Positions 25,664 through 35,615 of a stretch of 64,000 bases of DNA are shown here, in pieces. Every line of letters begins with the position of its first letter. Within the stretch, counting starts at the first letter, position 1. Source of the DNA: JAWKNZ01 sp041391425 (lineage in GTDB: Bacteria > Bdellovibrionota_B > Oligoflexia > Oligoflexales > JAWKNZ01); assembly GCA_041391425.1 (NCBI GenBank), contig JAWKNZ010000005.1, positions 310,001 through 374,000 of the forward strand, written 5' to 3'. A program made the translations under genes and the position numbers. The notes beneath the pieces are model-generated. The model saw only the letters and a list, made by a program, of their open reading frames with translations, did not search any database and had not been told where the DNA came from.

Positions 25664-28600
25664 TTAAACATCTACTACCTCTCCACTTTTAGGTTTTTCA
25701 TCGCTATGAAAAATTCTGTAGAGGACAGGCAACACAACTAATGTAAGTAAGGTTGAGGATATGATTCCGCCAATCACGACCGTTGCTAACGGCCTTTGGA
25801 CCTCTGCTCCAGTTCCCGTAGCCAACGCCATTGGAACAAAACCGAGTGATGCCACCAAAGCAGTCATCAGTACAGGACGGAGACGGGATATGGCCCCCTT
25901 TTTGATGGCTTCGTCCAGAGAATGTCCATCCTCCCGGAGTTTGGCAATGAACGTAATCATAACCAGTCCGTTCAGAACCGCTACGCCCGATAGGGCGATA
26001 AAGCCGACGCCTGCAGAGATAGATAATGCAATGCCACGAATCCAAATGGCTAGAATACCACCTGTTAGTGCTAGCGGTACGCCGCTAAAAACTAATAGCG
26101 AATCTTTAACATTTCCGAAGGAGGTAAACAGCAAGATGAAGATCAACAGCAGTGCCAAGGGAACAACAATTTTTAGCGTGTTGGCAGCTGATATCATCTG
26201 TTCAAATTGCCCTCCCCATTCCACCCAATATCCAGATGGAATTTTAACTTTTTCACTCAAAGCCAGCTGGGCATCTTCAACAAAAGAACCGAGATCACGC
26301 CCTCGAACGTTAGCAGTTACAACTACCCGTCTCTTCCCATTTTCCCGGCTAATTTGATTAGGTCCAGGAGTTAAATCTAAATCTGCAATTGTGCCAAGAG
26401 TGATGTATTTAGAAAGGCCACTTACACCTCCAGATTCAGCTTGTTGATCGCCATGTTCTGGAATTAGAATTGGCAGTCGTGCTAATTCGTCAACGTCCCG
26501 GCGAATATCATCAGGAATACGCACTATCAGATCAAACCTTCGGTCCCCTTCGTAAATTTTACCAGCCGCCTTGCCACCAACTGCTATGTCTACCGCCTCT
26601 TGAACATCGGAAATATTTAGCCCCACTCGCGCAAGCTTCTTACGATTTACTTTGATAGTGAGGACTGGAAGTCCGGTAACCTGCTCAATTCTACCGTCAG
26701 AAGCACCATCTACTCTTTGAAGTGCTGAAAGAACTTTTCCGGCTGTTTCTACCAGAACATCCATGTCATCGCCGAATATCTTAACTGCAACATCAGCCCT
26801 TACTCCCGAAATCAGTTCGTTGAAACGCATTTGAATTGGTTGCGTGAATTCATAGTTATTACCAGGGAGATCTTCCAGATACTCTTCAATTGTTTTAACT
26901 ATGTCGGCTTTGGTACGACCTGGTTCCCATTCGGATCGTGGCTTTAACATGACGAAGGTGTCCGCAACATTGGGAGGCATGGGATCTGATGCTACCTCTG
27001 CAGTTCCAATTTTTGAAAAGACGGTTTTCACTTCTGGGAAATCCATGACTTCTCTTTCTAGAACCTTCTGCATTTCCACCGACTGAGTTAAACTAGTCCC
27101 TGGAACTCTCATTGCATGAAGCGCAATATCACCTTCGTCAAGTTGTGGGACAAATTCACGTCCAAGGCTTAACGCGACTAACAAACAAACTGCAAAAAGA
27201 CCGACGGAAGATAAAACCACAGTCTTTCGATTGTTCATCGCATAATCCAGAATAGGAACATAGACCTTTGAAGCGAGGCGCATAAGCGGATTTTCTTTCT
27301 CTGAAATTTTTCCCGATAAGAAAATCGCAACGGCTGCAGGCACGAAGGTCATCGAAAGCAACATTGCACCAAGGAGGGCGGCTATTACCGTAAACGCCAT
27401 CGGGTGGAACATCTTTCCTTCAATTCCAGATAGAGTAAAAATCGGAAGGTAAACTATAGTTATGATAGCCTCACCAAACATGGTGGCCTTTCGAACTTCC
27501 TTCGAAGCATTGAATACAACTTCAAACCGTTCTTTCATCGTCAGGAGACGGCCCGCCCTATGCTGGGCCTCAGCTAGCTTGCTAATGCAATTCTCCACAA
27601 TAATAACTGCGCCATCGACAATAATGCCGAAATCCAAAGCCCCCAGGCTCATAAGGTTTCCGCTCACTTGACGCTCTACCATACCCGTAATCGTCATTAG
27701 CATTGATATGGGAATAACCATAGCTGTGATAATGGCAGCTCTGATGTTTCCTAAGAAAAGAAACAAGATGGCAATAACGAGCAAAGCGCCTTCGGCTAGG
27801 TTCTTCTTTACGGTGTCGATTGTTTTGTCAACAAGCGACGTTCGATCATACACCACTTCTGCTAAGACGCCTTCTGGTAGAGATTTATTGATCTCAACCA
27901 TCTTCTTTGAAACGCGCTGAGAAACAACTCGACTATTTTCGCCTAACAACATGAATACCGTACCTACAACGGCTTCGTCCCCCTCATAGGTTCCAGCCCC
28001 TGTGCGCTGTTCTTTACCATAGATAACTTCCGCAACATCTTTGATATAGATAGGAACACCGGACCTATTTTGAACAATAATCTGCTTGATTTCTTCAATG
28101 GTTTTTACTTGTCCAGGTAAGCGAACAAGGTATTGTTCTCCGTTTTTTTCAATATAGCCTGCACCAATGTTTTCGTTATTATTTGCAAGCGCCTCGTAAA
28201 TATCAAGAAACGTTAATCCATATGCTAGAAGTTTTGCCGGGTTTGGTGTTACGTGGTATTGTTTTTCAAATCCTCCGATGGTATTGACCTCGGTGACGCC
28301 AGGCACATTGCGGAGTTGAGGCTTTATGACCCAGTCTTGGATTTCGCGTAGGTCCCTTGGTGTGTATTCGGTGCCATCCGATTTTTTTGCTCCTTTTTTT
28401 GCGTGAACAACCCACATAAAAATCTCGCCCAAACCAGTTGAGATAGGCCCCAAAGCAGATTCAACTCCTTTAGGAAGCTGATCCTTAACGCTTTGAATCC
28501 GTTCACTTACCAACTGTCTTGCAAAATAGATGTCAGTCCCGTCTTTAAAAACGACTGTTACCTGCGAAAGCCCATACCTTGAAATTGATCGCGTGTAGTC

Positions 28601-28837
28601 CAGTCCAGGCAGCCCAGACATGATAGTTTCCACTGGGTAGGTAATTCGTTGTTCCACTTCAAGAGGAGAATAACCAACGGCTTCAGTATTGATCTGGACT
28701 TGTACGTTCGTGATATCAGGAACTGCGTCAATTGGAAGTCTTGTATAATTATAGACCCCAAGACCACAGACAGCGACGGTCGCAAGAAGGATGAACCATC
28801 TTTGTTTAATCGAAAACTGTAATAACTTTTCTAACAT
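25664..28837 (-). CDS. czcA: HME-RND heavy-metal efflux pump, CzcA-like (divalent type)
   Basis: 1,057 residues with the RND plan: 12 membrane helices and two large periplasmic loops. The signature DFGIIVDGAVIIVEN at 402-416 is the one linked to divalent-cation exporters (Zn, Co, Cd, Ni). The Cu/Ag pumps instead carry an AIGAMVDAAIVMIEN-type sequence. The pump moves metal from the periplasm (or cytoplasm) out through a tripartite complex, driven by protons. It is complete and without frameshift, has AGGG 5-6 bases before the ATG, and lies 19 bases after the adaptor gene. It is the core of the operon that runs from 40,077 or 38,502 down to 25,391. Confidence 0.95.
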   Translation of the reverse strand: MLEKLLQFSIKQRWFILLATVAVCGLGVYNYTRLPIDAVPDITNVQVQINTEAVGYSPLEVEQRITYPVETIMSGLPGLDYTRSISRYGLSQVTVVFKDGTDIYFARQLVSERIQSVKDQLPKGVESALGPISTGLGEIFMWVVHAKKGAKKSDGTEYTPRDLREIQDWVIKPQLRNVPGVTEVNTIGGFEKQYHVTPNPAKLLAYGLTFLDIYEALANNNENIGAGYIEKNGEQYLVRLPGQVKTIEEIKQIIVQNRSGVPIYIKDVAEVIYGKEQRTGAGTYEGDEAVVGTVFMLLGENSRVVSQRVSKKMVEINKSLPEGVLAEVVYDRTSLVDKTIDTVKKNLAEGALLVIAILFLFLGNIRAAIITAMVIPISMLMTITGMVERQVSGNLMSLGALDFGIIVDGAVIIVENCISKLAEAQHRAGRLLTMKERFEVVFNASKEVRKATMFGEAIITIVYLPIFTLSGIEGKMFHPMAFTVIAALLGAMLLSMTFVPAAVAIFLSGKISEKENPLMRLASKVYVPILDYAMNNRKTVVLSSVGLFAVCLLVALSLGREFVPQLDEGDIALHAMRVPGTSLTQSVEMQKVLEREVMDFPEVKTVFSKIGTAEVASDPMPPNVADTFVMLKPRSEWEPGRTKADIVKTIEEYLEDLPGNNYEFTQPIQMRFNELISGVRADVAVKIFGDDMDVLVETAGKVLSALQRVDGASDGRIEQVTGLPVLTIKVNRKKLARVGLNISDVQEAVDIAVGGKAAGKIYEGDRRFDLIVRIPDDIRRDVDELARLPILIPEHGDQQAESGGVSGLSKYITLGTIADLDLTPGPNQISRENGKRRVVVTANVRGRDLGSFVEDAQLALSEKVKIPSGYWVEWGGQFEQMISAANTLKIVVPLALLLIFILLFTSFGNVKDSLLVFSGVPLALTGGILAIWIRGIALSISAGVGFIALSGVAVLNGLVMITFIAKLREDGHSLDEAIKKGAISRLRPVLMTALVASLGFVPMALATGTGAEVQRPLATVVIGGIISSTLLTLVVLPVLYRIFHSDEKPKSGEVVDV

Positions 28838-28855
28838 AGCTTACCCTATATTTTT

Positions 28856-29863
28856 CTAGTGAACGTGTTCCGCTTGTGATTTCAAAAAATCCGCTTTTAA
28901 AATGTAGCTGTTTTCCGACACATAATTTTCACCTACGGACAATCCACTTAGAATTTCAACAAATTTCGATCCCACACGACCGAGTTTGACTGGGCGAACT
29001 TCAAACAGTTCATCATCCTCTCGCACAAATACAACCTTCTTTCCTTCTAAGATCTGAATTGCATCTCTATTAACCGCGACCTCCACTGGGTCGTTGTCGG
29101 TAATTACTTTTGCTGTGACAAAAAGCCCTGGTCTCCATGATAGATCTTCATTTTGGATTATTGTGCGGGCCAAAACGGTTTGAGAATCTTTATAGATAAT
29201 TGGAGACACGTAGTTTATCGTGGATTCTATCGTTTTGTTGCTTTCCCACGATTGAACAATAACTTTTTGACCCGCCGTTATCTTAGAGAAATCAGTTTCT
29301 GGAACAGAAAGGTCGACCCAAACTGATTCAAGGTTTGCAATTGAAAATATAACTTTGCTATCAGCTACAAATTCACCATGGACTACGTCCTTCTTAACAA
29401 CCACACCCGCCATTTTAGAAACTACCGGATATCGAGAAAGGCTTCCGTTTGCTTCGATGATAGCAAGAGTTTGACCCGTTTTAACCATGTCACCTAGGTT
29501 TACGTTGACGGCACGAACAACGCCAGGAAACCGGGGGTTGATGTGGGCAAAATGATCTTGGTTGGGAATAATTCTACCGTTTATATTAACACTGGAAATG
29601 ACCGGGCGGCTGATCGCCCGGTCAGTTACGATACCTCCCAACTCAATAGCTGTCTCGGAAAGATTTATTTTATCTTCATCGTGACCACCAGACTCGCCAT
29701 GTCCATGCTCACCGTGGCCAACACCGCTAGGTTTCTTTCCTGATAGCGCGAGGTATGCCAATCCCGTGATAAATACCACCAACAAAATGACAACCATACC
29801 TCGCAAGGGTATAGACGATAGTAGTTGTTGACCTCGTAGTCGCAAATTCATTCCCTTTATCAA
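28856..29863 (-). CDS. RND periplasmic adaptor (membrane fusion protein), CzcB-like, second copy
   Basis: 335 residues: N-terminal membrane anchor (GMVVILLVVFITGLAYLAL), then a His-rich patch (GVGHGEHGHGESGGHDEDK) that may capture metal, then the barrel-sandwich/lipoyl halves (GVVRAVNVNLGDMVKTGQ, SKMAGVVVKKDVVHGEFV) and beta-barrel domain. It bridges the pump and the outer-membrane channel. The TTG at 29863 directly follows the stop of the upstream gene; an ATG at 29851 is the alternative start. It lies next to the pump gene and is a different copy from the adaptor at 33,819-34,844. Confidence 0.9.
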   Translation of the reverse strand: MIKGMNLRLRGQQLLSSIPLRGMVVILLVVFITGLAYLALSGKKPSGVGHGEHGHGESGGHDEDKINLSETAIELGGIVTDRAISRPVISSVNINGRIIPNQDHFAHINPRFPGVVRAVNVNLGDMVKTGQTLAIIEANGSLSRYPVVSKMAGVVVKKDVVHGEFVADSKVIFSIANLESVWVDLSVPETDFSKITAGQKVIVQSWESNKTIESTINYVSPIIYKDSQTVLARTIIQNEDLSWRPGLFVTAKVITDNDPVEVAVNRDAIQILEGKKVVFVREDDELFEVRPVKLGRVGSKFVEILSGLSVGENYVSENSYILKADFLKSQAEHVH

Positions 29864-30861
29864 ACAGACCTAAAAATTTTGATCATATATTTTCTTGGTT
29901 CATCTTCTCGGTAGCTACAAAGAGACTGATAAACCTCTCTTTGAAGACTCTGCTCATAGAAACGCTCCACATTAGGTCGATTTGTAAGGCATTCATTAAG
30001 GTTAGGATAGGTGCCAGGCACGTCTTCTAAATACAGTTGGTATATCTGAGGCCAAAAAAATGGATACGGCATTGAAACAAGGCTAAACATTGATTTCTGA
30101 GGTACCGGGAAACTATCTGTTGATGCACACATTTGGAAGATAGCGTTACCATCGAAAGTCGCTATGGTTTGTGAAACTCTAGGCTTTTCGGATTCACAAT
30201 CTTCTTCATTAGCGTAGGAGGTAAAATAGGTAGCTTGAAGGTTTAATCTCTCGCGAGCGTAGTAATAAAGATACACACGCCCTGTTCTTATATGTAATTC
30301 AGATACTGTTACTCCTAAATTGGAAACGGCATCAAAAATATCTGATCTCACCTGATCTGGGTCTTCAATCCAAATGTCGCCAAAGCTATACTCTCCAGCA
30401 AAATGACTGTTGAATAACCGACGTTTTATGGGTGATTCGCCAAACGCACGAAGGAAAAGATATCCTTCTGGACTACAATATGCAGCATACGCTTCTAATC
30501 CTGTCTGCGATTGGAACAGATCAACCTGATAGTTCAAATCTGCATTGCAAGCATCTTCTCCTCGGTAACTTCCATATAAAAGATCGTTAATGTTAGTTTC
30601 TCGTGGGAGAGGAACTCTAGAAGTGAAACTGATATTTATATCATAGCCACCGTATCCAGAAGAGTATGGACGTTTACATTCCGTCTGAAAAATACTAACC
30701 CCAAAATCCGTTGCTAATTTCTGGCCCCATGTTCCCGCAATGTCTTCACAGTTCTCAGCGTCTGCGGGGTAACTCGGCAACGTATAGGTTCGAAGCTCTT
30801 GGCCATTTGAGATGCCACAAATTGCAATTAATCCTAGAAGAAATGAGAGAACTTTCTGCAT
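29860..30861 (-). CDS. Exported protein of unknown function in the efflux operon
   Basis: 333 residues with a signal peptide (MQKVLSFLLGLIAICGISNG). The mature part is rich in aromatic residues and has about ten Cys, which suggests disulfides (CEDIAG, TECKRPY, GEDACNAD, YCSPEG, MCASTD, NECLTN, SLCSYR). I do not recognise the family. It lies 6 bases after the repeat-module gene and overlaps the adaptor start, so it is co-translated with the efflux genes. A periplasmic or outer-membrane accessory role is an inference. Confidence 0.65.
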   Translation of the reverse strand: MQKVLSFLLGLIAICGISNGQELRTYTLPSYPADAENCEDIAGTWGQKLATDFGVSIFQTECKRPYSSGYGGYDINISFTSRVPLPRETNINDLLYGSYRGEDACNADLNYQVDLFQSQTGLEAYAAYCSPEGYLFLRAFGESPIKRRLFNSHFAGEYSFGDIWIEDPDQVRSDIFDAVSNLGVTVSELHIRTGRVYLYYYARERLNLQATYFTSYANEEDCESEKPRVSQTIATFDGNAIFQMCASTDSFPVPQKSMFSLVSMPYPFFWPQIYQLYLEDVPGTYPNLNECLTNRPNVERFYEQSLQREVYQSLCSYREDEPRKYMIKIFRSV

Positions 30862-30875
30862 TGTGTACACTCCCG

Positions 30876-32447
30876 TTAATTCATCAAGTTATAGTTAACA
30901 AGATCGTGGGACTGTAGGAGTCTCCCGAATCCGTTAGAATTGAATTTTAATTTGATTTCTTTTTCGTCCGACATATTCAGACCGGTTGCAACGCGGACAC
31001 CGTCGCCGACAGTAAAACCTAGACGCCCTGTGTAAAAATCATAGCTACCACCAGTTATGTCAATGCGACGAGAAAACCCTGCCTTGTAGTACAAATATCC
31101 TCCAAATGTTAAAGGAAAAAATGGATTCTCTGTATTAACCGGCGTCTGTGCCATTCTTACAGCGACATTTAACTCTAATTCATCAGATTCATACTCACCT
31201 GCAACATCTTTGAATGGTTTCAAGTTCCCAGGCAAAGGCGACAATGGTGCGCGATTAAACTCGAAAGTTCCGACCCGGCCAAACAAAATGGAATACCAAA
31301 TCCCACGAACCACACCATCTCCAATATGTGTTACTTGCAGGATTGCATCGACGTCGGCGCTAGCTCTTTCAAAAACAAATTGTCGACTTAGAATTTCATA
31401 GGGCCTCTCTTCAAACCTATAGCTTAGTGATTCTGTAGAAGACAAATCTCCAAAATAGAGATTTGCAGTAGCGGACATACGCAGACCGCTACCTTCCGGG
31501 TCTTGGTACGCTATGATATTAATTGCGCCCGCCTGATATTGATCAAGGAACTCATGGTGTAAATAGCCCAGGTATGTACCGGAAAGTCCTGAGACCGGTC
31601 CGCTGAGCCCTCCTCCACCTCCAGACACGAGAGCGTTAGACGGCCTCCTGGGGTTCGTTTGGGATAGCGACGTTGTTTCATCGGATATCCGTCCAAAAGT
31701 GCAAGCTCCGCAAGTAATCGTGTCCTCATTTACGACGGTACATGACATACGTTGCTGCTGGCCCAATAATGTGAGTTGATCCTGATAAAAATTATACGAA
31801 CCAGCATATATGTTGTTTTTAACACAAGGTCGCGCTTGTGCATTCGGACAAAGGGATTGGCTATATGCTGCTACCTGACCTCTGATTTCGTAACTTCCAA
31901 AGGGGTTGCCGATGCGAACTGTATCAGCCATTGATCGGAAAGTTTGTAATTGAAGGGTCTTAACCTCATTGTCACAAGTCGCTTTGTATTCTCCCCACAG
32001 GGGGCCAATGATCTCGCGAGAAGGAGATGCGGTTCCATCCTTTACCAATTGAAGCTCACCGACGTCTCCGGCTACAGTCGACCTTACGGTTGCTTCAAAA
32101 TCCCCCGCTGAGAAATTCGTTGTGATAAGGGTGACATCCTGATCTGGTTGATCAAATACGAGTTCACCGGTTACAAGATTGTATCGAACTTGATCGAAGT
32201 GATAAGAGACATATTCTCTACTATCAAAATCTCCGAAATACAGGGACAAAACCGCCATTAAGTGCAATGTATTCCCTTGTTCTCTAGAGACTATGAAATC
32301 TAACTTTGCATACTGATCCTTATTAACCCTGGAATGTTTCATTGTTCCGACGTACTGACCAAATAAGCTGCTTTGAGCCATCGCACTAGAACTAGTTGCA
32401 ATAATCATTGCAACCCCAAAAATGTTGACCAATCTTCGCATCGACAC
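30876..32447 (-). CDS. Exported protein with two FGD/EY repeat modules
   Basis: 523 residues; the GTG at 32447 is chosen because AAGGAG lies 5 bases upstream (an ATG two codons on is also possible). The signal peptide ends near SSAMAQ. Two modules of about 110 residues flank a Cys-containing middle part. The first carries LYFGDFDSREYVSYHFDQV and YNLVTGELVF; the second carries LYFGDLSSTESLSYRFEER. The same module occurs in the proteins at 35,612-37,639 and 37,699-38,502. No known family was recognised. The regular strand pattern suggests a beta-sandwich or barrel-like fold in the periplasm or at the surface. Confidence 0.75.
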   Translation of the reverse strand: MSMRRLVNIFGVAMIIATSSSAMAQSSLFGQYVGTMKHSRVNKDQYAKLDFIVSREQGNTLHLMAVLSLYFGDFDSREYVSYHFDQVRYNLVTGELVFDQPDQDVTLITTNFSAGDFEATVRSTVAGDVGELQLVKDGTASPSREIIGPLWGEYKATCDNEVKTLQLQTFRSMADTVRIGNPFGSYEIRGQVAAYSQSLCPNAQARPCVKNNIYAGSYNFYQDQLTLLGQQQRMSCTVVNEDTITCGACTFGRISDETTSLSQTNPRRPSNALVSGGGGGLSGPVSGLSGTYLGYLHHEFLDQYQAGAINIIAYQDPEGSGLRMSATANLYFGDLSSTESLSYRFEERPYEILSRQFVFERASADVDAILQVTHIGDGVVRGIWYSILFGRVGTFEFNRAPLSPLPGNLKPFKDVAGEYESDELELNVAVRMAQTPVNTENPFFPLTFGGYLYYKAGFSRRIDITGGSYDFYTGRLGFTVGDGVRVATGLNMSDEKEIKLKFNSNGFGRLLQSHDLVNYNLMN

Positions 32448-32471
32448 TGTTTCTCCTTTCACAGTAAAAAA

Positions 32472-33803
32472 TCATTTCTCTTTAATAACTTCGATACTCA
32501 CTGGAGTTCCTAGACCTCTTTCAAGACCAATTCGTTCAATGAGGAAATCAAACTTAAATCTCTTGCGTCTCTCCATAGCATCAAACAAGCCATCTGCTGC
32601 GCCGCTTAGATCCGCAGAATTCTTGAACCCTCGTTTGTATTCTTTTTTAACTGACTCATAGTACTTCCTTCCGTTTGCCACATTATCCTCTTCTAAATCT
32701 ACTCGTGCCTCGATCGTTTTTATGCGACGGTATGATGTTTCTACGTTGGTGATTGAATTTAAGATTTCGCTTCTCAACTCTGCTTCTGCTGCTGAATATT
32801 CGGCCAATTTTTCAGAGCGGCTATAAGTGGTACTGAACCCAGAAAAAAATTCATACGTAGCCGTCAACGAGATTGTCATTCCTGGTTCCTCATTTTCGCA
32901 TAGGAACTGAGATGATGATCCACTTACAGAACAGCTTTCGGTCCGTTCGTCGAGTGGAAGATAGCCCGCTCTAGCTTGAAGATCGATGCTTGGCATCCAT
33001 CCGGAACGAGCTTTTTTTGCGCTAATCTCAGCGGCTGATTGGTTTTTTGCGGCCAAAAGCACTGATGGGCTTTGAGTTTTCATGGAGTTTAGATATTCCA
33101 TAATGGTTCCGTTGAGATGTTGGTGTTGTAGGTTTCCAACAGGCTCAATTTTAGAACCAATTTCCTGCCCTAGAAGGCGTTTTAAATTAATTCTTGCTTC
33201 TTCTTGTTTCTGCTTCAATGAGAAAAGCTCTGATTTAAGAAGCGAATCTTTAAGTTCGAACTCCATAACGTCTGTCTGGGAGGCAATGCCGGCAGCCTTA
33301 GTTTTTGCTACGAGTTTTTGGTGTTCCTCGTTTAGTTCAACGGCCTCATATTTAAGCGCAATTAGATCCTTGTAGAATAGGTATGTATGGAAATACTGCT
33401 CGACTTCCAGACCAACGATAAATTCCATCTTCTTAAGTTCGATTGCAATTTTATCGCGTTCAATATCGGCTAAATTTGAGTTGTAGTTGTCCCGAAACCC
33501 GTTGAACAGATTGTAATTGCCGTATAAGTATCCGATGGGAACTTCGTTCTCCCCTGAGTTAGATTGCAACTCCATACCGCCCGTGACGCCTATTTTTGGC
33601 ATAAACGCGGAATTGAGGCTTTTGCGCCTTGATGCCGCGGCCTCTAATTTTTGCTTTAAAGCAACAATTTCATAGTTATTTTTAGCAGCAAATTCTTTTG
33701 CCTGATCAAGGCCGACTGAAGCAGGATTCTCTTGGCCAAACGCCACATTTTGTGCGCTCCATACAATCGCAATCGCCAATGCTGATAGATTTAATAAACC
33801 CAT
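32472..33803 (-). CDS. TolC-family outer-membrane efflux channel
   Basis: 443 residues from the ATG with AAGGA 5-6 bases upstream (the earlier ATG at 33809 touches that site). Signal peptide to about ...VAFG; the rest shows the TolC duplication of long helices (IELKKMEFIVGLEVEQYF, KLVAKTKAAGIASQTDVME) and strand segments (GYLYGNYNLFNGFRDNYNS, TATYEFFSGFSTTYS). It is the exit duct for the RND complex. It sits directly downstream of the first adaptor gene. Confidence 0.92.
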   Translation of the reverse strand: MGLLNLSALAIAIVWSAQNVAFGQENPASVGLDQAKEFAAKNNYEIVALKQKLEAAASRRKSLNSAFMPKIGVTGGMELQSNSGENEVPIGYLYGNYNLFNGFRDNYNSNLADIERDKIAIELKKMEFIVGLEVEQYFHTYLFYKDLIALKYEAVELNEEHQKLVAKTKAAGIASQTDVMEFELKDSLLKSELFSLKQKQEEARINLKRLLGQEIGSKIEPVGNLQHQHLNGTIMEYLNSMKTQSPSVLLAAKNQSAAEISAKKARSGWMPSIDLQARAGYLPLDERTESCSVSGSSSQFLCENEEPGMTISLTATYEFFSGFSTTYSRSEKLAEYSAAEAELRSEILNSITNVETSYRRIKTIEARVDLEEDNVANGRKYYESVKKEYKRGFKNSADLSGAADGLFDAMERRKRFKFDFLIERIGLERGLGTPVSIEVIKEK

Positions 33804-33818
33804 TGCCATTCCTTATCG

Positions 33819-34844
33819 CTACTCACCATGATCATCGACTTCTGCGTGGTCATGGTCGTCCTGCTTTTCTGCTTGTTTGTCAAAAAAATCATTCAGTTTG
33901 TCTTCAATTTCCTTGGTGATATTAGCTACTATTGTCTCTCCCTCATCCAGTCCCCCAAGTATTTCTAAAGAATCAAAGTCATTCCCCCCCAAATCAACTT
34001 CTTGCAGTTCAAAATAATTGCCGTTTCGAACTAGAAGATACGGTTCACTATTTTTCATATAGACTGATTGTTTTGGGGCAACTACCGCAGCTTTGCGGCG
34101 TCCTGTAAGAAGATGGCCGTCGATAAACATACCTGGTTTCCATACTCCATCTGGATTGGCCACCTCCAACGTAGCTTCAGCTGTTCTGGTATTTTCATCA
34201 ACTATAGGCGATACATAAAACAAATTACCTCTGGTAACATTCAAACCGTCTCTCGAAGTCACGAGAACTTCATCCCCAACCTTTACTAGAGAAAGATCTA
34301 ACGGCCTAACGGTTAAATGCACCCAGAGAACGTCAGTATTCGCTACCGCAAAAGCCTCGGTATCTTCGTTTACATATTCGCCAATACTGATATCTCTTGT
34401 TAGGACCGTGCCGTCGATGCTCGATGCGATATGATAGATCTGCAAACCAACATTGCTTTCAATTGTTGCGAGACGAGTTCCAGAATTAACGGAGTCTCCA
34501 ACAGATTTATAAACAGACTTTACAATTCCCGGATAGCGAGGATTAAGATGACTTGCTCTGTTAGGATTGAGCTCAACTTTCCCGATAATCGTTAGATACT
34601 CTTTGATTTCGCCAGACGAAGTGGTTGCGATGTTTGTTTCATCAATCCCAAATTCATGTGTAGATAGTTTAATTTCTTGGCTGCTGTGATGATGATCCTC
34701 AGAATCACTACTGTCAGCTGGGGCTTTATCTTCACTAAACATGGCGACACCAAGAGCTATGCTTCCGACTATTACCGGTGCGATTAAGTAAATCTTAGGA
34801 TTTACCTGTAGAGGCTTCATGAATTTTGACACCTTTAACTTCAT
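33819..34844 (-). CDS. RND periplasmic adaptor (membrane fusion protein), first copy
   Basis: 341 residues with an N-terminal membrane anchor (IYLIAPVIVGSIALGVAMF), a short His cluster (SEDHHHSSQEIKL), lipoyl halves (GIVKSVYKSVGDSVNSG, SSIDGTVLTRDISIGEYV) and a His-rich C-terminal tail (DDHDHAEVDDHGE). It resembles CzcB-type adaptors but is clearly diverged from the second copy at 28,856-29,863. Two adaptors with one pump and one channel suggests a hetero-adaptor complex or a second partner pump elsewhere. Confidence 0.9.
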   Translation of the reverse strand: MKLKVSKFMKPLQVNPKIYLIAPVIVGSIALGVAMFSEDKAPADSSDSEDHHHSSQEIKLSTHEFGIDETNIATTSSGEIKEYLTIIGKVELNPNRASHLNPRYPGIVKSVYKSVGDSVNSGTRLATIESNVGLQIYHIASSIDGTVLTRDISIGEYVNEDTEAFAVANTDVLWVHLTVRPLDLSLVKVGDEVLVTSRDGLNVTRGNLFYVSPIVDENTRTAEATLEVANPDGVWKPGMFIDGHLLTGRRKAAVVAPKQSVYMKNSEPYLLVRNGNYFELQEVDLGGNDFDSLEILGGLDEGETIVANITKEIEDKLNDFFDKQAEKQDDHDHAEVDDHGE

Positions 34845-34853
34845 AAATTTGCT

Positions 34854-35615
34854 CTATAGTAAGATCTTCGTTCCAAGATTGTGATACCAACCACTGAAGG
34901 CCTGATCGTCAGATATCGAACGTTGATATTGACTCCTTATCGTAATGCCGCCAAAGGTTACGTTAGGGCCAATCGCTCCGCCGAACAAAGTCAAAGCTAG
35001 AGCGCCGTGATAAACAGGAACCCAAAAACCTTGATCGACACCATCAACGGTTCCAGTCTGATGAAACCAGTTAGTACCTACACCTCCTTCGATACTGGGA
35101 GTAAGGAAGCCCATACGAAGAATTTCAAAATCAAGCCGAGACGCAATTTGTAGTGGAACCCATTGAAAGGTAACCGTATCTTCTATTTCTGTTCCTGATG
35201 ATGACTCAAGTTTGTAGGTGCCTTGCTTATATGCGTAACCAAAGCTACCTACCGCGAATATTGATGCGGCTTTCGTCTTCAATACTTGGTTGGCGACGGC
35301 AAAGGAAATCAACGGTATTGATCCCAAATTTTCTGCATAGTCTGCCTTAAAGTAGTCATTCTCTAAACTCAGCTCCTTCAAACTCATCAGTCCGATTTGG
35401 GGGGATAGCTCCGAGGTTCCAGAGCTATCACTACCTGATTTTGAGGCTGTAATTGAGCTGTCGTTGTAGAATTTTTCTACAAGATCCTTTTCAATTTGAA
35501 ACTCAGATCCTTCCATTTTTGCCAGAAGACCTTTTTTTTCCGCCTTCTTTGTCTGTCCCAAAGCATGATGGCTAAATATGCTCGCCAGAACGCCAATGAC
35601 CAAAACTGTTCTCAT
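34854..35615 (-). CDS. Exported protein, probable outer-membrane beta-barrel
   Basis: 253 residues: signal peptide (MRTVLVIGVLASIFSHHALG), a charged linker (residues ~25-90), then alternating hydrophobic strands typical of a small barrel (ASIFAVGSFGYAYKQGTYKL, GALALTLFGGAIGPNVTFG). The start overlaps the previous stop as ATGA, so translation is coupled. Function unknown; its place in the operon suggests an accessory outer-membrane component. Confidence 0.65.
   Translation of the reverse strand: MRTVLVIGVLASIFSHHALGQTKKAEKKGLLAKMEGSEFQIEKDLVEKFYNDSSITASKSGSDSSGTSELSPQIGLMSLKELSLENDYFKADYAENLGSIPLISFAVANQVLKTKAASIFAVGSFGYAYKQGTYKLESSSGTEIEDTVTFQWVPLQIASRLDFEILRMGFLTPSIEGGVGTNWFHQTGTVDGVDQGFWVPVYHGALALTLFGGAIGPNVTFGGITIRSQYQRSISDDQAFSGWYHNLGTKILL

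Noticed and set aside
25761..26357. 198-residue plus-strand frame inside the RND pump gene
   Set aside because: Antisense shadow; the pump frame is fully supported by family motifs.
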